This document shows positions 1 through 4,430 of a stretch of 6,691 nucleotides of DNA, piece after piece. The position numbers and the translations under genes were made by a program. The notes under the pieces are model-generated. The model did not search any database. It saw only the letters and a list, made by a program, of their open reading frames with translations, and was not told the DNA's origin. The stretch comes from an uncultured SAR116 cluster alpha proteobacterium (GTDB taxonomy: Bacteria; Pseudomonadota; Alphaproteobacteria; Puniceispirillales; Puniceispirillaceae): positions 1 to 6,691 of the forward strand of contig CABYOG010000051.1 in assembly GCA_902520575.1 (NCBI GenBank), in the 5' to 3' direction. Within the stretch, counting starts at the first letter, position 1. The number at the start of each line of letters is the position of its first letter.

Positions 1-30
1 AGTCGTTTAACGTGATACTAGGAGGTAGTA

Positions 31-342
31 ATGGTTGATAGTGTGAAAAACGCCATCAGTCGTATTGAGACACCAAAGGCCCAAAAAGCTGACAGTCCGT
101 CAGACAGAAGCGCCAAAGGGTCAAATTCAGCACAGTCCAGAGCTGCGGCTGCTTCAAGCGATTCTGTTCAGTTAAAATCAGCTGAAATCGCTTCAACAGC
201 TAAGGAAATGGCTGCCGCTGCGCCTGTAGACATGGACAATGTCGATCGCATCAAGAGCGCGATAAAAGAGGGTAAGTACCCGATTGATATCGAAAAAATC
301 TCTGATGCGCTGATGGATGCATATAGGGAGTTGAAGTCGTAA
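31..342 (+). CDS. flgM: FlgM, anti-sigma-28 factor (negative regulator of flagellin synthesis)
   Basis: FlgM binds the flagellar sigma factor FliA (sigma-28) in the cytoplasm and blocks late flagellar genes until it is exported through the finished hook-basal body. The 103-residue product has the usual family length. It has a low-complexity Ala/Ser/Lys-rich N-terminal half (about residues 15-65), expected of the disordered, secreted part. The conserved C-terminal sigma-binding helices follow, with the pattern VDRIKSAIKEGKYPIDIEKI at about residues 71-90. The ATG has a near-perfect ribosome site, AGGAGGT at 20-26, five bases upstream, so the start is secure. A stop-like TAA at 8-10 could end an upstream gene (flgA is common there), but too little is visible to call it. 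The next gene, flgN-like, begins 29 bases downstream, consistent with co-transcription. The promoter lies outside the window. Confidence 0.93.
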   Translation: MVDSVKNAISRIETPKAQKADSPSDRSAKGSNSAQSRAAAASSDSVQLKSAEIASTAKEMAAAAPVDMDNVDRIKSAIKEGKYPIDIEKISDALMDAYRELKS

Positions 343-371
343 TTAGTTCATCCTAATCGAGTGATAAGATT

Positions 372-695
372 ATGACCGACCAACTTCCACTGTCCGAAGT
401 TATCATCACTGCTAAGCAAAAACTTAGCAGCGCTTCCGCTTGTCTTAATGATTCAGCAGCATTTAATGCCGCTATAGCTGAGTTTGATATGTGGCTCTCA
501 AAGCATAAAGAGCTTATTTCTGCATCTGCGCCAGGACAGGTGAATGAACGCGAAGAAATTAATCAGCTTATTCATCAGATGACCCGGCTTGAGCTTCAGG
601 CCCGCTACAACATGTCTCTTGTTTCCGACATGCAGGGCTATATTCATGGTCAGCTTGAAGACACCACCACTCCTCACACTCCTTATCGCCGTTAG
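372..695 (+). CDS. flgN: FlgN-like flagellar export chaperone (short form)
   Basis: This is probably the cytoplasmic chaperone that escorts the hook-filament junction proteins FlgK and FlgL to the flagellar export gate. The call rests mainly on position, directly after flgM, and on architecture: a small, almost entirely helical protein with heptad-like spacing. A C-terminal helix (about residues 58-95) contains RLELQARYNMSLVSDMQGYI, resembling the FlgN segment with a conserved Asn followed by a hydrophobic helix. At 107 residues it is shorter than typical FlgN (about 140-150), and no diagnostic motif settles FlgN versus another FliT/FlgN-like helical chaperone. The ATG lacks a strong Shine-Dalgarno; only weak purine-rich sequence precedes it, so translation may partly depend on flgM. 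The tail after about residue 96 is polar and Pro/Thr-rich. Confidence 0.62.
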   Translation: MTDQLPLSEVIITAKQKLSSASACLNDSAAFNAAIAEFDMWLSKHKELISASAPGQVNEREEINQLIHQMTRLELQARYNMSLVSDMQGYIHGQLEDTTTPHTPYRR

Positions 696-702
696 GGCCT
701 AT

Positions 703-729
703 TTGACAAAAACAGTCCGCATGTATGAT
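703..729 (+). promoter_or_regulatory. Candidate sigma-70 promoter for the DUF2802 gene
   Basis: A perfect -35 hexamer TTGACA (703-708) and a five-of-six -10 hexamer TATGAT (724-729) lie in the gap between flgN and the next gene. The spacer is only 15 bases, shorter than the preferred 16-18, which lowers confidence. Transcription would begin near 736, leaving a leader of about 29 bases. If real, it would uncouple the membrane protein gene from the flgM-flgN transcript. Confidence 0.4.
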
Positions 730-751
730 AGTGTAGCCCAGGGGAGAATAA

Positions 752-756
752 AGAGG
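752..756 (+). promoter_or_regulatory. Ribosome binding site supporting a GTG start
   Basis: AGAGG sits eight bases before the GTG at 765, a good Shine-Dalgarno distance. It favours the GTG over the in-frame ATG at 783, which has no comparable purine run upstream. Confidence 0.6.
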
Positions 757-764
757 TTAACGCT

Positions 765-1184
765 GTGACAGTTGCTGTTTTTATGTCAAATTTTGGTTTT
801 GCTGCAGTAATTTTTCTGCTTCTTTTGGCCGTAATCTTTCTTGTGAACAGCTTTCAGAAAAAGACACTTAATGTCCTCTCCCGCCTATCTGCGTCCTATA
901 ATGATATAGAAACCCTGTTAGTACGTTACACAAATTCCATTGATCTGATGAATACGCAAATTAAAGGGCTGGAAAGCCAAATTAGCAAAATTGAAGATAC
1001 GCAAGAATGGTTGCAGCGAGAGCTGACACGCCTCGCAGATAGCACATCTGCACAAGGTCAACTTTCGCAAGCCATAGAGCTTGCCAGAGACGGCGCGTCA
1101 GTATCTGAGATCATGTTATCAACAAAAATGCCGAAAGAGGAAGCTGAGGCGGTCGCCCGCTATCATAGTGCGCAAAAAGAGTAG
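765..1184 (+). CDS. DUF2802-like single-pass membrane coiled-coil protein
   Basis: The 139-residue product has one N-terminal membrane helix (about residues 10-27, FAAVIFLLLLAVIFLVN). A polar, heptad-patterned stretch (about 30-95) is likely coiled coil. A compact C-terminal helical module (about 100-135) has the pattern IELARDGASVSEIMLSTKMP followed by EEAEAVARYH, recalling a helix-turn-helix. This architecture matches DUF2802 proteins, which in Pseudomonas-type bacteria sit in flagellar/chemotaxis clusters near cheW; their biochemical role is not established. The likely orientation is N-terminus at the inner membrane with the coiled coil in the cytoplasm. The start is GTG at 765, backed by AGAGG eight bases upstream. 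The ATG at 783 would remove six residues and leave the membrane helix intact. The gene converges on the minus-strand lipoprotein gene, with 25 bases between their stop codons. Confidence 0.75.
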   Translation: MTVAVFMSNFGFAAVIFLLLLAVIFLVNSFQKKTLNVLSRLSASYNDIETLLVRYTNSIDLMNTQIKGLESQISKIEDTQEWLQRELTRLADSTSAQGQLSQAIELARDGASVSEIMLSTKMPKEEAEAVARYHSAQKE

Positions 1185-1203
1185 GATGCGAATTCTGCAG
1201 CAG

Positions 1204-1235
1204 GTAAATCTAGAGCGTAAAGACGCTCACTTTAC
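1204..1235. terminator. Candidate bidirectional terminator hairpin between convergent genes
   Basis: A stem GAGCGT (1213-1218) / ACGCTC (1223-1228) with loop AAAG is flanked by a second pairing, GTAAA (1204-1208) / TTTAC (1231-1235). It sits where the DUF2802 gene and the minus-strand lipoprotein gene meet and covers the lipoprotein's last codons and stop. The T-run after the stem is poor on both strands, so it is a weak terminator at best. Confidence 0.35.
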
Positions 1236-1566
1236 ATTGCATGCTATAGTATTTGTTTCTTTTCTGCGCTGTTGTCCGGCCTGACTTGCGGTCAATCTGG
1301 AGGCTAATTCCTTCACCTTCAATCATCATTGACTTGCTGTTAACAGAGGTGATGATGCCATCGTATTCGCCCACTGAGCCAATAATTTTTGCGGTGCTGC
1401 CTTTTTTGGCATGGCGGACAATTATATCGTAAATATCAAGACGCTGGTTGTTGCAGCTGTATTTTTCATGCCTGAACCGTTCTAGATTACAACCGCCTAA
1501 CAGGGCAAGACTGAAACATAGAAGTAGTAAAGCTTTCGCATGCTTATTTATTTGGTTTTGTCTCAT
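1210..1566 (-). CDS. Small lipoprotein of unknown function
   Basis: I do not recognise this 118-residue family. It starts with a textbook lipoprotein signal: a basic N-region (RQNQINKHAK), a hydrophobic core, and the lipobox LLGGC with the lipidated Cys at residue 26. Asn follows the Cys rather than Asp, which under the E. coli Lol rule predicts sorting to the outer membrane. The mature part (about 92 residues) is basic and looks like a small beta-rich domain, with KIIGSVGEYDGIITSV and SMMIEGEGISLQI around residues 60-91. Two further Cys, 38 and 111, bracket the domain and could form a disulfide. The ATG lies inside the end of the upstream acidic-repeat gene, overlapping by 23 bases in another frame, so the two are probably translationally coupled. 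It lies between flagellar genes, but nothing in the sequence proves a flagellar role. Confidence 0.72.
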   Translation of the reverse strand: MRQNQINKHAKALLLLCFSLALLGGCNLERFRHEKYSCNNQRLDIYDIIVRHAKKGSTAKIIGSVGEYDGIITSVNSKSMMIEGEGISLQIDRKSGRTTAQKRNKYYSMQCKVSVFTL

Positions 1567-2653
1567 CTATTTCAGCTTCATCAACATCTTCAGTATGCGT
1601 GTCCTCAGACGATAACGAAGCTTGTGGTTTTGTTCTAACATTGCCAGCTGTCATTTTCGCAGAAGAAATATCTGAATTCTCAACCGTACTTTCTGGCGCA
1701 GGTTCTGTGCCGTCTACTGAGATTTCGTTTGTCTGTTCAGCGGGCATCTGCTCCGCGGCCTCAATCTCAGCTTCTGTATCTTGAACCGCAGACTCTGAGA
1801 GAGTTTCTTCCTCGTTTGCCGAGGTTTCGTTTGTCTGTTCAGCGGGCATCTGCTCCGCGGCCTCAATCTCAGCTTCTGTATCTTGAACCGCAGACTCTGA
1901 GAGAGTTTCTTCCTCGTTTGCCGAGGTTTCGTTTGTCTGTTCAGCGGGCATCTGCTCTGAGGCCTCAATCTCAGCTGCTGTATCTTGAACCGCAGACTCT
2001 GAGAGAGTTTCTTCTTCGTTTGCAGAGGTTTCGTCTGTTTGTTCAGCGGGCATCTGCTCCGTGGCCTCAATCTGAGCTCCTGTTTCCGTGTCTGGAATAT
2101 CCGGTGCATCAGGTATAGCGTCCTGCTCATCCGCGGTATTTTCAGCTGTATTTTCTTCTTTAATCAGCTCGGCCTTGCCGGTTTCAATTAGGCGGCTTGC
2201 ATCGTCCCTTCCTACGGTGATTGCAACACCACGCGGGATACGCACCCCATTGATTTCCCCATCCTCAAGGGTCAGCAGCTCGTTCCAATCTTCAAGGTGG
2301 TTTATGTTTTCAGCCGATGGTTCGTCGCTCATAATGGGCTCATCAAAATGCTGCAGTTTGTTGACCAATTCATTAGGTGTGATGTCATCAATCGAAGGAA
2401 TCATGGCATTTTGATTGAACTCTATGATTTTGCTGATGCGCGTTCGCAAGATATAGACTCGTGCTGCTAATATACCGATTCGTTTGCTCTCGTCACGTTC
2501 TGTATCCAAAGCAGATGTCAAAAAGATGTTTAGCTCATCCAGTGATTTATCGATAAATTTTTCAATGATAGCATCGCGGACATGAATAGAGGTGGGTGAC
2601 AAGGCTACAGATGAACCTGGGCCAGACCCGTTCGATAGGGCTGCTGATTTCAT
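1544..2653 (-). CDS. Acidic tandem-repeat protein of unknown function
   Basis: This family is not recognised. The 369-residue product has no signal peptide or membrane segment, so it is probably cytoplasmic. Residues about 24-80 form a predicted helical, mixed-charge region. Residues about 129-164 form a compact segment (EDGEINGVRIPRGVAITV, then DDASRLIETGKAEL) resembling a short beta-alpha module seen in some phage structural proteins; this likeness is from memory only. From about residue 165 the chain is Glu/Thr/Ser/Ala-rich and surely disordered, with a 34-residue repeat whose core is EQMPAEQTNETSANEEET. The core EQMPAEQ occurs at 199, 233, 267 and 301. The start at 2653 was chosen because GGAG lies six bases upstream. 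An ATG at 2665 lacks such a site, and a TTG at 2692 falls inside promoter elements. The lipoprotein gene follows with a 23-base overlap. It is divergent from flgB, with which it shares a control region. Confidence 0.75.
   Translation of the reverse strand: MKSAALSNGSGPGSSVALSPTSIHVRDAIIEKFIDKSLDELNIFLTSALDTERDESKRIGILAARVYILRTRISKIIEFNQNAMIPSIDDITPNELVNKLQHFDEPIMSDEPSAENINHLEDWNELLTLEDGEINGVRIPRGVAITVGRDDASRLIETGKAELIKEENTAENTADEQDAIPDAPDIPDTETGAQIEATEQMPAEQTDETSANEEETLSESAVQDTAAEIEASEQMPAEQTNETSANEEETLSESAVQDTEAEIEAAEQMPAEQTNETSANEEETLSESAVQDTEAEIEAAEQMPAEQTNEISVDGTEPAPESTVENSDISSAKMTAGNVRTKPQASLSSEDTHTEDVDEAEIDETKPNK
1724..2071 (-). repeat. 102-bp in-frame tandem repeat (minisatellite) in the acidic protein gene
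   Basis: The repeat unit is 102 bp (34 codons). Aligned copies begin at 1735, 1837, 1939 and 2041, counted on the plus strand; the last is partial and decays after about 30 bases. Copies 1735-1836 and 1837-1938 are identical by eye over all 102 bases. Copy 1939-2040 differs from them at about seven positions. The low-coordinate edge continues a few bases (TTTCGTTTGTCT) before diverging. Because the unit is a multiple of three, gain or loss of a copy keeps the reading frame, so length variation between strains is expected. Confidence 0.95.
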
Positions 2654-2659
2654 TTTTTT

Positions 2660-2663
2660 CTCC
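2660..2663 (-). promoter_or_regulatory. Ribosome binding site fixing the start of the acidic-repeat gene
   Basis: Read on the minus strand, GGAG (2663-2660) is followed by six A residues and then ATG at 2653. The alternative ATG at 2665 overlaps this site and has no purine-rich site of its own. This supports the shorter 369-residue protein. Confidence 0.6.
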
Positions 2664-2675
2664 ATCAGAACAACT

Positions 2676-2691
2676 TGGCACTCTATTTGCA
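2676..2691 (+). promoter_or_regulatory. Sigma-54 (RpoN) promoter for flgBCD
   Basis: TGGCAC (2676-2681), five bases, then TTGCA (2687-2691) matches the sigma-54 consensus TGGCAC-N5-TTGCW. The invariant GG (2677-2678) and GC (2689-2690) are exactly ten bases apart. Transcription should begin near 2702, giving a leader of about 64 bases before flgB. Sigma-54 dependence implies a FleQ/FlrC-type activator, as known for rod-hook genes of polarly flagellated gammaproteobacteria; the activator gene is not in this window. Confidence 0.88.
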
Positions 2692-2703
2692 AATTCTACA
2701 CCA
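2688..2703 (-). promoter_or_regulatory. Possible divergent sigma-54 promoter for the acidic-repeat gene
   Basis: On the minus strand TGG (2703-2701) and TTGCA (2692-2688) have GG and GC separated by exactly ten bases. The -12 part is perfect, but the CAC after TGG is replaced by TGT, so it is a weak match. The start would be near 2677, about 24 bases before the ATG at 2653, leaving room for the GGAG site. It shares its -12 GC with the flgB promoter. Confidence 0.4.
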
Positions 2704-2765
2704 AAATGTGTATTTCACAGTTAAAAAAGCAAACTTTTTGAGATAGATGGTCGAGCAGTCTGCAA

Positions 2766-3152
2766 ATGAGTAAAATTGGCAACTATTTAGAATTTCACGC
2801 ACAGGCGTTGAATTTGCGCTCACGGCGCAATGAAATTCTTGCCTCAAATATTGCCAACGCTGCCACGCCTCACTTCAAGGCACGTGATCTGAACTTTGAA
2901 CAGGAAATTCAGCGTCACATAAAACATGGGCCTTTGCGCGTCACAAATGATGTTCATTTTCCAACCAATACACATCCGCTGCGTGAACAGATGCTATTTC
3001 GGGATCCTATTAACCCGTCTTTGGATGGTAATACCGTTGAAATGGCTGTTGAGCAGATGGAATTTTCTGAGAACGTTATACGCTATCAGACCACACTGCA
3101 GTTTCTCAATAATCGGATCAGTGGGCTGATGTCCGCTATTCGCGGGGAATAA
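2766..3152 (+). CDS. flgB: FlgB, flagellar proximal rod protein
   Basis: FlgB is a subunit of the proximal rod, the drive shaft that crosses the periplasm above the MS ring. The 128-residue product is of normal family length. It carries the rod-family N-terminal signature, RRNEILASNIANAATPHFKA at about residues 20-39. It also has the FlgB C-terminal helix with GNTVEMAVEQMEFSENVIRY, about residues 88-107. It has no cleaved signal, as expected for a protein exported through the flagellar type III apparatus. The ATG has no clear Shine-Dalgarno upstream (only scattered purines), unlike flgC and flgD, but the N-terminus matches family expectation so the start is likely right. Expression probably comes from the sigma-54 promoter about 75 bases upstream. 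flgC starts 13 bases downstream, indicating one operon. Confidence 0.95.
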   Translation: MSKIGNYLEFHAQALNLRSRRNEILASNIANAATPHFKARDLNFEQEIQRHIKHGPLRVTNDVHFPTNTHPLREQMLFRDPINPSLDGNTVEMAVEQMEFSENVIRYQTTLQFLNNRISGLMSAIRGE

Positions 3153-3165
3153 AAGGGGAATTTAA

Positions 3166-3582
3166 ATGCCTGAAGTAAAGAATATTTTTGATATCGCCGG
3201 CCGGTCGATGGCATCACAGATGATTCGCTTGAATACCGTTGCCAGTAATCTGGCAAATGCCGGGGCGGTGACAGGCGATAAGAATAGTGCATTTCGAGCG
3301 CTGAAACCTGTATTTGAAACACAATTTGCAGACCAGTTGAAGCGAACAGGTGTGTCCACAGTTGATGTAGTTGACGTAAAGCCTGTTCTGCGTGAACCAG
3401 AACAGGTCTATATGCCGCAGCATCCAGATTCTGACAAAAATGGCTATGTTTTCCGGGCAGCTGTTGATGAAAATGAAGAAATGGTGGAGATGCTAGAAGC
3501 ATCCCGCCAATACCAGAATAATGTAGAGGTCGTCTCTACACTGCGTAGCTTAATGATGCGTACAATCTCGATGGGCAAATAA
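3166..3582 (+). CDS. flgC: FlgC, flagellar proximal rod protein
   Basis: FlgC is the second proximal rod subunit, exported by the flagellar type III system and assembled with FlgB and FlgF. The 138 residues are standard length. The N-terminal rod/hook signature appears as FDIAGRSMASQMIRLNTVAS followed by NLAN (about residues 6-29). The C-terminal helix EMLEASRQYQNNVEVVSTLR (about 108-127) is the conserved polymerisation segment shared by axial proteins. A central segment with YVFRAAVDENEEMVEM (about 91-106) is typical of FlgC. AGGGG at 3154-3158 is a good ribosome site seven bases before the ATG. It is 13 bases after flgB and 22 bases before flgD, so it sits in the flgBCD transcription unit. 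Confidence 0.96.
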   Translation: MPEVKNIFDIAGRSMASQMIRLNTVASNLANAGAVTGDKNSAFRALKPVFETQFADQLKRTGVSTVDVVDVKPVLREPEQVYMPQHPDSDKNGYVFRAAVDENEEMVEMLEASRQYQNNVEVVSTLRSLMMRTISMGK

Positions 3583-3604
3583 AACTTAATTAGCGGAGAA
3601 AACT

Positions 3605-4312
3605 ATGAGCACGGTTGACAGTAATCAATCCCTGACCAACATACTCGACAAGCTGGGAATACAGCCTCAAGAGCAAAAAAAACGGGCTGATGGCGGTGCA
3701 CTGGGACAAGAAGATTTTTTGAAGCTGATGACAACACAGCTGCAGAATCAGGACCCGTTTGCGCCAATGGAAAATGCAGATTTTATCGCTCAAATGGCTC
3801 AGTTTTCTACTGTCACCGGTATTACGGACATGGGACAGTCTTTGAAAGGTATATCAAATCAGTTATCGGAATTCAGGATTGCAACAGCAACGAACCTGCT
3901 GGGTAATTCAGTTTTGGTTCCTGGCAGCGCAGCTTATCCTGACGCAGATGGCGCAGTGCATGGGGTTGTTGATTTGCCAGCAGCCTCAGGCATGACAAAT
4001 GTGGCCTTTACATCTCAGAATGGTGAAATCCTCCACATTGAAGAATTAGGTGCACAGCCATCGGGGCTGACCGGCTTCTCTTGGGAAAATATTCCTCAAG
4101 AGGTCCTTGAACAAAACGAATATATAACTGTTGAAGCATTTGCTGATCAGGGTGAAGGGCTTGAAGGCGTTTCAACTTCGGTCTTTGGTGAGGTTCTGGC
4201 TGCATCAACAAGTACGTCAGATGGCGTCATGCTGGATGTCAGGGGCTATGGTGACATCAATGTGAATGAGGTTGTGCGTTTCCGCCAAAATTCCGGCACT
4301 CAAGGGTATTAG
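3605..4312 (+). CDS. flgD: FlgD, hook capping (scaffold) protein
   Basis: FlgD forms the temporary cap at the growing hook tip that folds FlgE subunits into place; it is later replaced by FlgK. The 235-residue product is typical length. The conserved N-terminal FlgD segment is plain: LGQEDFLKLMTTQLQNQDPF then MENADFIAQMAQFSTV (about residues 34-70). The C-terminal part (about 95-230) is the beta-rich region that in known structures forms a Tudor-like and an FN-III-like domain; here LLGNSVLVPGS begins it and SVFGEVLAAST and VRFRQN lie near the end. GGAG at 3595-3598 lies six bases before the ATG. The gene ends in two consecutive TAG codons (4310-4315). flgE does not follow closely; a 118-base gap with its own sigma-54 promoter separates them. 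Confidence 0.96.
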   Translation: MSTVDSNQSLTNILDKLGIQPQEQKKRADGGALGQEDFLKLMTTQLQNQDPFAPMENADFIAQMAQFSTVTGITDMGQSLKGISNQLSEFRIATATNLLGNSVLVPGSAAYPDADGAVHGVVDLPAASGMTNVAFTSQNGEILHIEELGAQPSGLTGFSWENIPQEVLEQNEYITVEAFADQGEGLEGVSTSVFGEVLAASTSTSDGVMLDVRGYGDINVNEVVRFRQNSGTQGY

Positions 4313-4322
4313 TAGAAACTTC

Positions 4323-4338
4323 TGGCACATAAGTTGCT
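4323..4338 (+). promoter_or_regulatory. Sigma-54 (RpoN) promoter for flgE
   Basis: TGGCAC (4323-4328), five bases, then TTGCT (4334-4338) fits TGGCAC-N5-TTGCW. GG (4324-4325) and GC (4336-4337) are exactly ten bases apart. Transcription should start near 4349, leaving a leader of about 82 bases before the flgE ATG. It lies wholly in the flgD-flgE gap, so flgE can be transcribed apart from flgBCD under the same type of activator. Confidence 0.87.
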
Positions 4339-4358
4339 CTGACAAAACAAATGATGAG

Positions 4359-4386
4359 TGAAAGCTCAGTTTCAAACAGTCTTTCA
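4359..4386 (+). repeat. Alternative inverted-repeat arms in the flgE leader
   Basis: TGAAAG (4359-4364) can pair with CTTTCA (4381-4386) over a 16-base loop, or TGAAA can pair with the nearer TTTCA (4370-4374). The arms are short and AT-rich. They lie just downstream of the predicted sigma-54 start, so they could be leader structure, part of an activator site, or chance. Confidence 0.25.
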
Positions 4387-4430
4387 GACCCAAAATAAAT
4401 TAGACCGGATGTATCTTGGAGAATTAGAAA

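Noticed and set aside
1..30. End of flgA upstream of flgM
   Set aside because: A TAA at 8-10 in one frame would fit a preceding gene, but only two codons are visible, too little to identify anything.
1724..2071. CRISPR array
   Set aside because: The repeats are directly adjacent 102-bp units with no unique spacers and they encode a continuous protein.
1714..2130. Long open frames in other frames on both strands across the repeat region
   Set aside because: The 102-bp unit is a multiple of three, so any frame free of stops in one copy stays open in all copies. The alternative proteins are Arg/Gln/Pro/Leu-rich with no ribosome site or family likeness, while the chosen frame continues into an ordinary non-repeat N-terminus with a good start.
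2654..2692. Longer start for the acidic-repeat protein at TTG 2692 or ATG 2665
   Set aside because: The TTG falls inside the -12 elements of the sigma-54 sites and neither start has a Shine-Dalgarno. ATG 2653 has GGAG at six bases.
2724..2739. Rho-independent terminator (AAAAAG/CTTTTT hairpin)
   Set aside because: The stem is almost all A-T, has no separate T-run after it, and sits between a promoter and its gene on the plus strand.
3086..3502. Open minus-strand frame opposite flgB-flgC
   Set aside because: It lies antisense to two confidently identified flagellar genes, has no recognisable motif, and is explained as a shadow of their coding bias.
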